Assembly: GCF_033807715.1 (NCBI RefSeq)
Contig: NC_084592.1
Location: forward strand, 21,080,501-21,144,500
DNA length: 64,000 nucleotides
DNA from: Cololabis saira
Taxonomy: Eukaryota; Chordata; Actinopteri; Beloniformes; Belonidae
Reading direction: 5' to 3'
Made by a program: the position numbers and the translations under genes. Each line of letters starts with the position of its first letter. The stretch's first letter is position 1. Shown here piece after piece: positions 21,307-34,245 of this stretch. The notes beneath the pieces were generated by a model. It was given only the letters and a program-made list of their open reading frames with translations. It made no database searches and was not told the origin of the DNA.

Positions 21307-24300
21307 CACACCAAAAAAACAAAGTGGAGGACAGCATTCCCTAATCCAGGTTTAAAGTGCCGCTGACCTGCGGGTTTGTCCATGAAGACATCACCAGTTT
21401 GTCATGAAGGTGTGCAAACGTCTGCCCTTCATTTAAGGCCAGTTGAAGCTGGGAAACATCTAAAAACACGCAGGACTGCAGCCCTTTCAGACTCTTTGAA
21501 TTCACATGACACAACACGAACGATGTACTGTAGTATGTACAGCAAACTGGTCTGGCAGTGGTTGTTAGCAGGTAGTATACCACAGTAAAGAATAAAACTG
21601 CAAGAAGGCCACAGAAGTGAGTCATGTGACCACTCCAACCAGCTTCCGCTGTAGTGGTGCATTGCATTATGGGAGATAATATGCATTGGAGTCCAGTCAA
21701 TTGCACATCAGAAATGTTCTACATATTATGTACTACATTTTAACAAAATCAGTCCACACTAGTATGCTGCTTTGAAAACGGCCCTGGATTGTACAGCAGT
21801 GGTATACAGTAATGATACAGTCTGAGTCAGTTTCTGGTTGTTTTTTAAAAAGTCTGCGATTTATGATCATTTTCCTATGACATTTGAACCTATGACAGAA
21901 AGACAGCTTCCCAGTTCCTCATTAATGTGTGTTGGACAAAACGCTGAGTAGCAAATGCTGGTAACCATTTGGTCAAATTCTTCCAAAAGTAATGCAATCT
22001 TAACAGTCAGATTGTCTCCACACTTTTAGGGAGTCTATCAAAGTAAGTTTATGTATTTACCAGTAATTGAACATTTCTCCTGTAAATCTGGTCAGCTTCT
22101 GTCATGTCATCTGCTCCGTCTTTGCTTGAGGTGTTCTGTATTAACCACGTGCATGTAACTTTGTAGACTTTTTAGTGCACATGCAAACAAACAAAACCTC
22201 AAATCCTCGACTTCACATCCCACTTCAAGCCCTTTGTGGATATAAAACGCACGACAAAGCCATCATTTGAACATGCCCTTGAAACAAATTTGTTTGAATT
22301 AAGTTACAGCGCAAAGTAGCTGTACACCATATTGCTTTCTTTTTCCTAGGATGCATTCAATCAAACAGTACTTCCCCCCCACAAGTTTCCTCTCACTTAA
22401 TTACATGAATGATTACTTTGCTCAACAAAAAGCAACTCTTTTACTGAACATAAGTCTGACGGTAACACAACAGCCTATCGAAGCTCACTGGTGCAGATAC
22501 AGCTTATTTTTACTCACCACATAAGTGCTGCATTGGAGGGAAACATGGAAATTGGAGGCTGAAATTGAAAAGTCGTCTTTGAAAAGCTATATCTGCAGAA
22601 CAGTGAGCCATTTCTCTTGTTCCCTTTCACCGGCCCAAAATTAAAGACTAATAAATCAATGATTCAAAGGAGTAATTTGATTTTTCTTTTCTAAACCTGA
22701 AAAAAAGACAACATAGTCTACATTTCTCTGAAACATTTAATTGGAATGACTCTAACACAGTAATGCATGAACTTAAGTCAACAACAAATCAGTATGAAGT
22801 TAATTTAATTTGTATACTCTTAACCCTCGTATTATGTTGATAAAAAAATTACAATGATTATGTCGCAGACTGTGTAAATGTACACAAAAGAAGTCAAGAA
22901 AAGAGGTTGAACCAAAAAAACAATTTATTTTAGATTATACAAACATATAGAAAAGTGACAATACATTACATAGAATACATTTTTATTTCCAACACTTTAT
23001 TTAACATCTATACCCTTAAACATTAGTATCAAAGAGACCCGACACAGTACAGGAAGAATTCAGACCTCAGCTTCAGATGTTTTGTGCTTTAACTGGTGAA
23101 ACATATACGCTTCCCCTTGCATAACCTCTGACCAGTCCCTCTCTGTCACAACTGAACAGATGAGTGACTTGCTTAATGTTCACACTCTGCATTGGGAACA
23201 CACTGCACTGCACTGCACGTACCATGAAAGTGACATGAGCTTCTTTCCAGATTGTGCCCAATTTCATGGTGCTCTACACACATGGCATCAGTTCATCACA
23301 CTGATTTGCTGTGTGTCTAATATTTTCTTTATACCAAGAACATGACTTACCATGAATAGAAATGCCAGCAATATGATAGAGTGTTTTGGAGTAAAAGCGA
23401 TACATTGAGATATCTAAGTAAGAATTGTCTTAACTTCTTTTGCTGGGCTGGATTGATTTTCATTTTATGACCGACTGAAAAAATTGACAGAGGGAGCCTT
23501 TGGTTTACGTTGTTTACATGTTATTCTCTACGAAGGTTGAGAATCTCTGCCGGGGTTTTTTCTCCGTGGAAGCTGTACATCTGAGTGGCTTTTTCTGGGA
23601 ACTCTGACTTCCTGCCACAGTGCAAAAATGTTTTGTGTTTTTAACAGAAGATGTTTCTTGGGGACAACCCTGAATGAAGATGATTTTTTTGGCTCTGTGT
23701 GGACTGAGCGACCGGTTGAGGATGGATTGTGTATCGGCAGGTGAAAGCTGGGATAAGCTCCAGACACTGGCATGGCTGAACAAAGTGTAGCTGAATGAAA
23801 AGCGTTTAAGGAAAATCCTCAAGCTGCAGCCAGGCTAGAAGTCCCACCCTGTGGGAAACGCTGCAGAGCAATATATACACACTAAACAGAACATCTCTGG
23901 CCACGCATGACTTGGTTACCGGGGATCATTTCCAAGCAGGCGGCTAATAAAAGGCAAGTTTCCGTTTTATTATGTAAGAACTGCCACGGCTAGCATAAGC
24001 TTTGCTCCTCTGGCTCACTTTATGAGTTTTGTGTTAATTAGGTTGGTTGCATGTGCGTACTGTTCAGCATATAGCGTCATAGCTGTTCGCAGAATTCTAG
24101 TGTCTTCTTGTAATTGCACTGACGGAGAAGAACCAGGGACTAACACCACCTGATGGGAGGTGAAAGAAGAGTGCTCTCATTCATCAGGAACAATAAGGTG
24201 AAGTAGGAGAAACTGGAATGGAAAAACTGATCATCAGGCGACAACTTTGATAAAAGTTTGGTAGTCTGAATCTGTGTTAACATAACAGCAGGGGAGGAAG

Positions 24301-25490
24301 TGCATCAGCGATGGTCTTAGAGAAAATATTATTGCTGCCTATGAATCTTTGAGCAGCGATAATGGTTTTTCCAATAAAATTGAGATCCTTAAATGTTTAC
24401 AGGCAGAAATATTGTTTGCAAGGGAAAGTGGAAAAATGGAGAGCTACAGCTACAGCTACAGGCATCAGTTAGCATGTTAATTTTCAAAGTTCACGAAACG
24501 TACACATAGGAAGAGACTGAATTGTTTTATTTTTAAATAAATTATGACATTCATCTGTACTTAACTCATTCTCTGATGTGTGCACTTTTTATTTCTTTAA
24601 TACGTTCTCACACATCAGATTTTGGACAAGAAGACAGTGTTTTGCACACAACTCTTTAAAAACCATTTTTAAGTGTAATAAAGGTATGTTTCATTTTAGA
24701 AATCCACACATCTGTCAGAAGAAAGTGGGGTCCTTTTCGTAACCCTAACTCCCAATGTTTTCACAAAACTTAGCTGCTTCAAGTCGAAAGAACATGTCAG
24801 TGTTAATAAATAAGAAATGCTTCATTCTCTTGCATTAAACTAAAGTGTATTAAAATGCTTTGGTTTCCAATTCAACAAACTTTCAAGGAGAGCATTTGCT
24901 TTTCAGAAAAATCAAAATAGTAAAAGTTGTTAAATTTAATGATTGGAAAGAGGAGTTATAGTCGTCATGACGTAAGTGTTATAGGTTTTGAAACCGTCCT
25001 GGAACGTCAATTTAAATATTTAATGAAAACCTGAGAATTTTGTAAGAATTTCTTAAAGAGATCATCTTTCTCACCGATGCACAAAAAAAGCAGGTATTCC
25101 CTCCTTTTTTTCTTTTCCACTGCTCTAGACCTTTGTGGTGAGAATAATAAGCTGGATGCATTTGATGTGTGTGGTTGTGGTTTGATTAACCTCAGCTCCA
25201 AACCGTTGCGCCACACAATATCATTGCCTATTGACCTGAAGGTGCTCACGGGTAAGGCCGGCGCAAAAGGTCTCGAGATGTGAGACTAGCAGTGGTAACA
25301 GGCTCCAGCCTAATTGTCTGTTCTCTCTAAGCTGAAGTTATTGGCAGCTGCCACTGTCTCTGCCGTTCCATTCAAGATGTGGCAAAATGAATCTGGGTCT
25401 GCTAATTGCAATGGCCTTTTCATCATCTCAAATCAAATGCTTTCATACAAGCCAGGAGAGGTAGCACCCTCTCAGACCTTTAGCGGAGTG
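21307..25490. other. Non-coding DNA, no gene recognised
   Basis: A four-kilobase stretch has no repeat ends or exons that I can support. Minus-strand frames at 21341-21706 and 23514-23822 have no domain. A TTAACCCTCGTATTATGTTG phrase at about 22819 resembles a fish repeat edge but no partner end was found. A short tandem of AGCTAC units lies at 24440-24463. Confidence 0.5.
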
Positions 25491-25999
25491 CTGTAAGTAT
25501 AGCCCTGAGCTCGGAGCTGGACAGGTGCATCACCACAAAACCTCATCACCGCTGCTCCCCAGGATGTTACGCTCACTCCGTCACCAGCTACAGTTATTTA
25601 GCACCCCATCCCCTTACCTGAATGAAATAACCCGATTTTTCCAGTCATTTAGGACGGTGGCTGGCAGGATGGTAGATGGTGGGTGTAAGTGGGGGTGTGA
25701 TGGCAGGGTGGTTGGAAAGTTCAGCAGTGCTAGATTGTAAGGGAGGGCAACTGGTCCTCCTGACAAGAGATCAATACTGTCCTCCGAGTGGCTGGAGTCA
25801 AGCTGCTGGGTCTGACAGAGGGCTGTGTGGCGTAATTGGATCAGGGGGCCCAGCAAGTCGCCAGCCCACCCCCCCCTTCAGTACTGTCACAGCTGTCACA
25901 TGTCATCCCCCTCCACCGCTGTCACCCCAGGAGGCTCGCGGGTCTCTCCTTTCCCCCCGTACCCATGCAAATGTCCACTTAGCAGATGAATGCAGCTAA
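25491..25999. promoter_or_regulatory. GC-enriched block with CTGTCA cluster
   Basis: Five CTGTCA-type cores on either strand fall in 112 bp: TGACAG (25813-25818), CTGTCA (25884-25889), CTGTCA (25893-25898), TGTCA (25901-25905) and CTGTCA (25919-25924). These match the core bound by TALE homeodomains of the MEIS/PREP/TGIF type. Long frames on both strands (25614-25856 minus, 25676-25999 plus) are typical of GC-rich DNA and show no domain. Regulatory role is inference. Confidence 0.3.
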
Positions 26000-26559
26000 T
26001 ATTAGGCACATTCTTCATGCTTTTATGCAAAAGCAAAATCTATATCATTTGAGGATTTCATGGAAATAAAGCAACCAATTATTCAGAGCCGGAAGAGTGA
26101 AACCGCCTGTAAAAAAGTGAAAATGGTTTGGTTAAGCTTATTAAAAATGGAAAGAAAATAAGGCTTTGGGGAAACAAAACAAAGGGGGAGTTGAGGTGTA
26201 GAGGAAATAACAAGAAAAAGAAGAGAAAATAAGACTTAAAAAGAGATCACCTCCATATTGCCTTATATAACTCTTCAGTAACACTTAATCCAAAACTATT
26301 GATTGACTGATGTGTAAGCCCTAAGAAAGTCGGTAAAATGAAGGAAATATTGGGAGTGTAAGCTGTTTTTCAATAAATACCACCAATGATCTATGGCTTT
26401 TATGATGTCCAGAAATGTGCAGTTTCTAAATTAGCTTTTTTTTTAAGAGGAGGATCCTGATCAGTTTAATCCGTCATTTTTCAGAAAGGCACCAGGGAAA
26501 TAATGATTTATTTCAACTGGGAAGAACTACATGCTGTAAAAATACAATAATAATGTTTA
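26000..26559. other. A-rich non-coding DNA
   Basis: Purine-rich, no gene or repeat recognised. Confidence 0.5.
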
Positions 26560-26990
26560 GTAATAATTGTTTGCTGCGAGTTCAGTGAAAGTGGCGTCGT
26601 GTGAGATGCTGTGCTCTGGGGGAAATGATCAAGTTTTGCCCATCATAAATGAAATGATACCCAAATTTGTTGCTTTTAAAGCTCTTGTAATTGTTACCAT
26701 TTCATCAAAAAACAGACAGAGAATAATCACACATCATCTGAAAGATGTGAATATTTCCAACCGCAGACATCACAGAGCAGACTGGATTAGAGACTGGTTA
26801 AACATTAAACAGGAATCCATATGTAAATTTACTGCACCAATTAGGAGACGCCGTCTGTGATGTTATCCTCCAAGAGACTCTCTGCCCTCGATTTTCACAC
26901 ACTTAATCAAATTAAAAGCTTAGGAGAAGCATGATTATCAGATTATCATTGATACATGTACAATTCATTCTAGTTTAGGCAAATAATGGG
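26560..26990. promoter_or_regulatory. Candidate conserved non-coding block
   Basis: The sequence is balanced and holds ACCAATTAGG (about 26837), CTTAATCAAATTAAAAGC (about 26903) and ATGATTATCAGATTATC (about 26931). A 97-codon frame (26567-26860, ending in four arginines and a leucine) spans most of it. It has no recognised domain and no clear splice context, so non-coding conservation is the more likely reading, but the frame is the least easily dismissed in this part of the window. Confidence 0.3.
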
Positions 26991-29119
26991 TAAATTCCAG
27001 CGTACTCTATTCAGTGGCTTTATGTCAATACAATTTTCTTTGGATGTTTATGTTTTTCTTAGAAAAAGAAAATTTACTTTTATTTTATTTGGACAAAAAT
27101 GAAGAACTAACACTAACATGGGTGCAAGTGATTTTAAAAAAAATGCTTCTGTCTCTTTTTCCTGAAGAGAGTTGATGTGGACACAGTTCTTCCTTTGATA
27201 TTGAGGCCTCAGGGCTTCAAGGACCTCAAGGCTACAAATGGGTTTTCACACAGGCAGAGCAAGTTTCATGCATGGATGTGCACACGTGCACAGCACAAGG
27301 GCTAATGCAGTAATAGAACATGCACAAGTGAACTCACAAAAACATGTGGGTGAAGCTGAATCACTGTTTCACTGATCTATGACAGCAAAGCCTCCTTGTG
27401 GGACTGAACATTCACCTTAGCAGTCTCAACGGTTCAGCAGCCCCAAGGATGTGGTTAACAAATGGGAAGAAAGCTCACCAACTTCAGGGCGGTTGCAAGC
27501 TTGTGCTAAGTGATCTGTATTCCCTGTGAATCTGCTGTTCCTTAACCCTGTGAAATTAAGACCACTTCCTGAAACCAAACCTCTGACCTCTAACATAATA
27601 CAAAATTCAAAAGACATCATGCATCACTGTCCTTGTGTATTGTAAAAAAAAAATAAAACAGCCAAGGCAGAAGCAGGAATCGTATTCTTCAAGCCTCTTC
27701 GGAAACACATTTTGACTGCATGTGCAGCACTTCCTCCTCCTGTACTATATTATGCTTAGTGAAAATACTCTTTATTTTCCTTATGTACAGTATATCTGCT
27801 GTGGAGTCCGGGGAGCCTATACCTAAGTTTTGTCGAGGTGTTTTGTAGGTATAATTTAACAGATACCTCCTGCTGTAAGACAGTTAACACCATAAAGAAC
27901 ACAGCTCTTAAGAGTATTGCAGGAAAGTAAAGATTGGCAGGTAAAAGTGAGGCTTACAGGCTGACCTACACACAAGACCTCTTCATCCATGACTCATAAT
28001 CACTACTCTGGGGGAGTCACATGGTCTGCTAAAAGGCAGCCTAAGCCATTATGGGGGTGCTTAAAACTACACTTAAAGATCACTTTATAGCCTATTACTT
28101 TAGCTGTGGTTAGGTATTTAGATGACACCTCCAGCAGCTTTTTGGTTTGGTATCACTGCATTGAGCATCTTTTGTGACTGTCTGCTGTGACAAACTCAAC
28201 GTTCAATAAAATGTTATATGAAGGTATAGTGTATCTTTATTTGGCTCTCGATGATGGTGTTAGGGTTGCATTTGAGGATTTTAATGAAATTCATTTCACG
28301 ACAAAATCATACCAAGACATTTTACGGAGAAAGCACTCAAATCTTACAAAGTTGAATACAATCCAATTGAGTTTAAATCATTGTAATTCATGCATTATTC
28401 AAATCATAGTCATCTGTCTCAACTAGTTTGGGGTCCGGCATGACAGGAAAAAAGAAGACAAACATAATGACGTATACATACACAAAGATTATGCCCATGT
28501 CATCAATGAAGCTCACCATAAGCTTCTTCAAAGAGAAAAAGTTTTAAGCATAATTATAAAGTAGAGACAATGTCTGCTTCCCAAAAACAAACTGGGAACC
28601 GGCTGCACAAGAATGGAGCCTGATAGCTAAAAGGTTTGCTTCCTATTCCACAAAAAAGGAGCACAAAAAACCTTGGAACGATAATATGGAACAATTACTC
28701 CTCTAAAGTAACAGGGAAAAATGCCCTAAAATTAACAGGAAACTATGTAAGGTAAGATTGGATAAATATGACCTCTCCTGCTACTCCTTATCAGAAGTCT
28801 CGTTGCAGCATTTAGAACCAACTGAAGTTAGTTTAGTATATTTATCTTAATAACAATGAACTGCTGTTGTCCAATCTCGAAGTAACAAATGTCTTGAATG
28901 GAGCAAGGATTGTTTTATTTTTACGGACCATCCTTTGTGGTTCCTGACATATACCGGTTATGGTATCCTCATCTGGTGTCCTTACGGTGTACTCAGCCTG
29001 AGGCAGAGTAGCTTGCCGATCTCCTCGTCTAGTTACTCATCTTCCAAAGAGAAATACCTACCTGTGACTTCCTGCTGCTGTTGTTACTCTCATCAGCTGT
29101 TTCCTTATTTTATATAAAA
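26991..29119. other. Non-coding DNA, no gene recognised
   Basis: AT-rich with no supported element. Frames at 27426-27620 and 28187-28426 have no recognisable features. Confidence 0.5.
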
Positions 29120-29400
29120 TAATAATAAATAAATAAAAACTTCCCTGATGGGTTTTACTGAGGTTACGTGATCAACAAACCCCTCCCACGACCCGCCAAC
29201 CCGCATTAGTTCTGTTTACATTAGACCTGACCTGCGATTAAGATCACCCTCGGAGGCGAGTATTCGCGGGGCAGCTCGACACACCACCCCACGTCAGTCA
29301 ATGTAAAAGGGGCACACGACACGCTAAATCTGCGTGTTCAATGCGGGGTATTGGCCAATGTAAAAGGGGCTTTAGAAACTCATACGATCTTTAGCTAAAG
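29120..29400. repeat. Possible old transposon fragment, CpG-rich
   Basis: This is a CpG-rich patch in AT-rich DNA. It repeats AATGTAAAAGGGGC twice (about 29301 and 29359), and the reverse-complement-like TTTACATTAGACC lies near 29216. The pattern suggests a degraded DNA transposon, but no complete terminal repeats could be paired. Confidence 0.3.
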
Positions 29401-30005
29401 TTGGATGTAAGGCTGATTTACAGTCATAGAGTGGTAGATTTCTGCCACTCCTCTTCCCCGGCCTGTGCTTCAAGGAATTGAAAAGTTTATATGACCTCCT
29501 CTTTTCATTTAAGGTCCTGTGCCGACTCAAAGATAGGATCTAAGATGAAAAAGTATTTCCACGTGACTTTAAAAATAAAAATGGTGATCTTTCAGGACAT
29601 CTTTGATGTGCTCGGACTCCCAAAAAGTTGGCTCGTGTTCTGATACCTTCTGTGATCATTTTTGTTTAGAGTTTGGAGCTAAAGGGTGGAGATTCAGGGC
29701 TTTATCAACAATGAAGGAATGGTGACTCCAGGGAAACAATGTGTATTGTCCAAATGGACTTTCCTGATCATGGAATTACCAGTTGTGAGTGTATTGCTGG
29801 GGAATAATGGGTGACATGTCACCACATGAAGAGCACCAAAAGTCTACACCTCCAGCAGTGGAATCCGAGTGAGCTGTAGCTGCAGGCCGATACGTCTCTC
29901 CCCACTGGAGTAGTAGCAGAAGGGAAGTTCCAAACAAGTTCATCTTTCTGTTTGAGTTATGCCTCCAAAAGAGAAATGTGGCCCTTCAGCTTTGAGAAAC
30001 TTAAG
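29401..30005. other. Non-coding DNA, no gene recognised
   Basis: Nothing supported. Confidence 0.5.
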
Positions 30006-30430
30006 GCTGATTTAAGGTTCTGCGTTAAACCAATGCAGAGCCTACGCCGTTGCTGTGACGCCGTCGTGAACCCTTCGGACTTCTCCGTCACTCCATTTCG
30101 CCGGGGTGCCGTACCCCCCCAGAGCGCTAGTTGATACTTTGTTTAGCTTCCGGCTTTTCCGGTCACAGTGAATCAAAGAGATAAGTACAACTATTGTGCA
30201 AAAACCCAAAACAACCCAAAAAAAAACAAAACACACACAAAGAAAAAAGCGTTGAAAGTTCACTACTGCTTCACGAACCGGAACCAAAAATGCGTTGCTA
30301 CCAAGCAAACCAATCACAGCCCACTCGGTCTGCATTGGGTCTGTGTCGCCTCGACGCGTAGTTACATTTTTTGGGAGGTGCACGTCAGGCTACGGCGTAG
30401 ACTACGGAGAGACTCCCGCCAATTGGTCAT
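30006..30430. mobile_element. Harbinger-like MITE, right end incomplete
   Basis: The left end reads AAGGCTGATTTAAGGTTCTG and continues to GCAGAGCCTACGCCGT. The inverted counterpart of the inner part, GGCTACGGCGTAGACTACG, is present at about 30391. The expected terminal counterpart of GGCTGATTTA is missing on the right, so that end is truncated. A TTAA at the left edge fits the 3-bp TWA target of PIF/Harbinger elements. The CpG-rich ends resemble a fish Harbinger family from memory. Confidence 0.5.
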
Positions 30431-30470
30431 AATCCAATGTCCTCAAATAACTGATCACAGTGACCAGGGG

Positions 30471-31212
30471 CCTCATCTATAAAGCTTGCTTGTGCAGAAA
30501 AAGCGCCTGAAAGTTGCGGAAGCCACCTTCTACGCAAATCCTCGGATCTAAAAAGAAAAAACTAACCGAAAAATCTGCGTATCTTTACGGCAACTAGGAC
30601 CCTCCCGTAAGAATTAACTTAAGACACGGGGAACTGGCGAGGCAGGCTGTGAGGTGGTGAAATGAAGCCAGATTCATGTCATACTCTTAATAATGTCATC
30701 ACATATCACAACATATGTCAGGCTTAAAATAATAAAATAATAAAATAAAATAATATAGCGCTGATCGTGTCCGTCTGTGTGTGAAGCTGTCAGTCAGGAC
30801 TCTGGTGCTGTTGCTGCAGCCTCTTCTTCACCCGCTTTAGGACAGAACAAATGAGGGGCCACCAAATAATGTGGTTTTCCTGTCCTCCACATCATCTACA
30901 GCATCTAGGTCTCCGTGAAAGTCAGTGTCACGGTGGCTGCTACTTCTCATTCATTCTGACGCCAAACCATGGATCTGCGCCAAACAGGCTGCAGAAAGCC
31001 ACTGCGCATGCTCAGCAGGCTCATCCATATGCATTTATGGGCGTGTAAAGGGGCGGATTCAGCTACGCAACCTTCCAGCTGGACTGCGTGGATGTCTGCG
31101 TGCACATGGTTTTATTGATCCGGATTTTTTTTTGCGCACGGCATTTTCGGCTTTTGAGCGTACGTGCACTTTTAGTATGAATCCTACGCACTCCATTTTA
31201 AATGAGGCCCCT
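30471..31212. mobile_element. Non-autonomous hAT-like element
   Basis: Left end CAGGGGCCTCATCTATAAAG and right end TTTTAAATGAGGCCCCTG are inverted repeats of about 16 bp with the CAG...CTG termini usual for hAT elements. The interior has CTTCTACGCAAATCC on one side and GAATCCTACGCACTCC on the other, so the subterminal regions are also partly inverted. It is about 740 bp with no transposase. An 8-bp target duplication was not evident. Confidence 0.75.
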
Positions 31213-31869
31213 GCTCCTTTGGTCATTATTTAGTAGTTTGTGGTGAATTTTCTAAAATTCAGTAAATAAGTGATGATCAAAGGTGTAATTTAAGACAATT
31301 TAAATATTTAAATAAACAGATTTAGCAGATTTGAAAGACTCACTGTCCAGTCACAACAGCTGGTGGAGTTTTGTTTGTACCAGGCCAGGCGAATAAAATA
31401 GTAAATAGACAGTGATTGTCACACAGTGAAAAATCTCCTCTTTTAAGGAATAAATAGGTAAAAAAAAACTAGAGACTTCTAATTGTATCTTTTTTTGGGG
31501 GGTGGTGGAATGAAATGCTGCTGCTGTTACACTGAGTATTACATGACCGGGGTCTGGTCCCCAGCAGGGTAAGCTTGGATCAGTGGAGACAGCCTCTACC
31601 CTGGGGTCAGCCACGACCGCACAAGCACTCTCATGTGACGTGGAGCTGAGGCGATGGTGTGTAAGTAAAGGGAGAGAACTGTGAATCTTGTCATGGCTGC
31701 AGCGAGCAAAGCATATCAAGCAAAGATGGTTGCCCTCAAACCTGACTTCAAGGGGGTTCGTGGCGCTGTGCGGTGGTGGCCGGCTGGGGAGGAGAATGAC
31801 TACCATGACTACCACGACTACGTCTCACAGAGTCCCCTTGGCTTCACAGCTCTGGAACAATTCACACAA
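31213..31869. other. Unique DNA with a 9-bp triplicate
   Basis: No gene is supported. The minus-strand 154-codon frame (31351-31815) is opposed by two plus-strand frames and has no domain. A three-unit tandem (GACTACCAY) lies at about 31798-31822. Confidence 0.45.
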
Positions 31870-32360
31870 GTGCTCACTACTGACATATGACTTAATCAAC
31901 GCCATGTGCACTAATGAATGTCCACATGAAAACAATTAAAGCAAACAGAGTGCCCGTGACATGTCTGCCGCTGTTAACCATTCGAGATTTTTCTCTGCTA
32001 TTTAATCGTATATGGTGAGCTGTGATTACCTGTGCAGTAGTTCACATTGGTCATCGACAGCTTCCAATTACAACTTTCATTTTTTTCCCTGCCACTTCAA
32101 ATGAATGACAGATAATCATGCTAAATAAAAGGCCATTACCAGGCGCTATCTGACAATTAAGCTTCAGATGGATCAACATAATTATTTTACTTCAATATTT
32201 CTGTTCCCTGCTCTGTGTGAACTGCAGAGCATTGTGCAAATGTCTCCTCAACAAAGGATTACGATCAATTAAACATTTACAGAAATGGCATAGCTTCCTG
32301 CAACACCAAACTATTTCCCCTGACATTTTGCACCTATTATAGTCTCAGACATCAGATGAT
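31870..32360. promoter_or_regulatory. Candidate conserved non-coding block
   Basis: About 490 bp of balanced sequence has many cores typical of developmental enhancers: AACAATTAAAGC, GTGATTACC, CCAATTACAAC, ATGACAGATAATCATGC, CTGACAATTAAGC, CATAATTATTTTAC, and GATCAATTAAAC. No frame of note and no repeat ends were found. The call rests on composition and motif density and was not tested by alignment. Confidence 0.38.
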
Positions 32361-32546
32361 GTTCTTGGACGCTTTGATAAACACTGTCATTGTTGAGATT
32401 TGAAGAAGCTACAGAACCGACTGTAGGCCTATTTGAGCCATCTTTTGTTTCTTTAAAATTGAACTTGGATTAGAGCTTTGAGAAATGTCATCAGCAAACA
32501 CATTATTATATATAGGTGACAATATTGACAATATCCACTAATCTTA
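32361..32546. other. Unique-looking DNA
   Basis: Nothing recognised. Confidence 0.4.
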
Positions 32547-32613
32547 CCCCCCCCCCCCAAAAAAAAAAATATATATATATATATATATATGTATATACAT
32601 GTACATACTGTAT

Positions 32614-32675
<62 letters not shown>

Positions 32676-32681
32676 TATATA
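32547..32681. repeat. Compound poly-C / poly-A / (TA)n microsatellite
   Basis: Twelve C are followed directly by eleven A, then TA units with a GTATATACATGTACATACTG interruption, then a long pure TA run ending with CAGTATATATT. All IYIYIY frames here are translations of the repeat. Confidence 0.97.
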
Positions 32682-34155
32682 TTGGAATGCTCCATTTTCA
32701 TTACTTTGTTTTGAACTTTCTAAAATCACCAAAACTCAGTAGGGAAGATCTTATAATGAGTAATAGCTTCAAAAGTAAGGAGGAATGTTATGAAGTCTAC
32801 ATTTGTGTAAAACTGTAAAAGAAAATCTTTTTTCTTACTTATTTACTTACAGTGAACCACTGAGAGCAGTGATTTTAATTTACGGCATAAAATATTCCAA
32901 CGCAGTAAGGTGCCGTTGTAAGGGTACAGTGCATGCATATGGGCTGAACTGTCACACAGAAAATATTCATATGCTCTGTTTATCCTTCATATCTGTGTTT
33001 ATGAATAATACCAGTGCACATTATATGACTCAGTTCAATGAGCAGGGTTTACACAAAGCAGACTCCTTTTCTGACAGTTTGCCTAATATGAGTGAAGCCA
33101 GGGAGAGACGTGTCGTCAGTGTTTGCCAGTGGGTTTGCTCATGGATGAGACTGTATATATATATATATATATACTGAAAAGCAGTCCTTTTGACAATCAA
33201 AGGGTTGAAATTTATCAGTTTTGCAAATAACAGATTTAATTTTGAAATTATAAACCTTTTACCTGAGTAAATATGATTGTTTTATAGAACTGCAACAATA
33301 TATATCATTACTACAACACACCTTTAAATATCATGCTTTTAGCATTTGTACTTAGATACAACATCTATAATTCATGATGTAAAAAAAAGAAGAGTTTGGA
33401 TGAACAGCATGGTTCATTCTATCATGGTTTTTTTCTATTTTTTATTCAGCTGGCATATCATGGAAATTTTAACAGTCATAGCAGATTAACCTTGTGTGAG
33501 GGGTTTCTGTGGGTCCCTCTTTGATACATTTACATGCATCCTGATCAGAACTGTGTTTGGTGAATTATTGCTATTCTATCGTATTCTCACCGGCTTGACC
33601 TTCTTCTGGCAAAACAATCGCAACTCTTATGGAGGACTGTTTAGTCATAGCAATTATATAAATAATGAATCCCATGAGACGGGAGTAATAACTTTGGACC
33701 CTGTGCATAGACTGTGTCTGCTCTCTGACTACTAACGTGCTGCAAAATACTGACCTCATATTCGGTTGTGTTTTAGAAAAATAACAGGGAATTCACAGTA
33801 ATTACAATGATTTGGAAGCAGACAAGTTAAGGGTATTGTCTAAATTAAAATAGACTTCATCAAACTGACACATTATTAAGTGATCTACATCTAATCTGAA
33901 TATGTGTTTTGACTGCAGGAATTTCCTCATTTATGGAATGTCGAAATCCCTGAAGGGGAGAGCAGGGATCTTGATATTTTATTTGTCGATCAAGAGGTTG
34001 TCCTTTTGAGAAGATTGTCGTTTTCTGGGGTTTTGCAGGGGCATAAATTTGTGATTGTTCCAAGTGCTCTCAAACTATTATTTTCTCCAGTTTATCAGTC
34101 ATATAACTTTATATCACACATATTTCTATAGCTTTTATTATTTTTGTGTTGTTTG
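32682..34155. other. AT-rich non-coding DNA
   Basis: It includes a short (TA)n run at 33153-33173. Frames at 32803-33177 and 33496-33735 have no domain. Confidence 0.5.
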
Positions 34156-34245
34156 TTTAGACCTGCGATGAACTGGCAACTTATACCGCATCGCTGCTCT
34201 GGCAGACCGTTGTGACCCCGGATAGGAAAAGTGGTTATACATGGA
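34156..34245. repeat. Fragment of widespread fish interspersed repeat
   Basis: CCTGCGATGAACTGGCAACTT, then GTGACCCCGGATAGGAAAAG and ATGGATGCATG, follow the 3' part of the same family present at 36656-37012 (opposite orientation) and 61990-62300. Confidence 0.5.

Noticed and set aside
23514..23822. Two overlapping minus-strand frames of 81 and 102 codons
   Set aside because: They lie in different registers on the same strand, neither has a domain, and the local DNA is not GC- or codon-biased.
24440..24463. AGCTAC tandem considered as a CRISPR-like or regulatory repeat
   Set aside because: Four perfect hexamers without spacers, a simple tandem repeat.
31351..31815. 154-codon minus-strand frame
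   Set aside because: Overlapping frames on the other strand, no domain, no splice signals and no codon-like bias.
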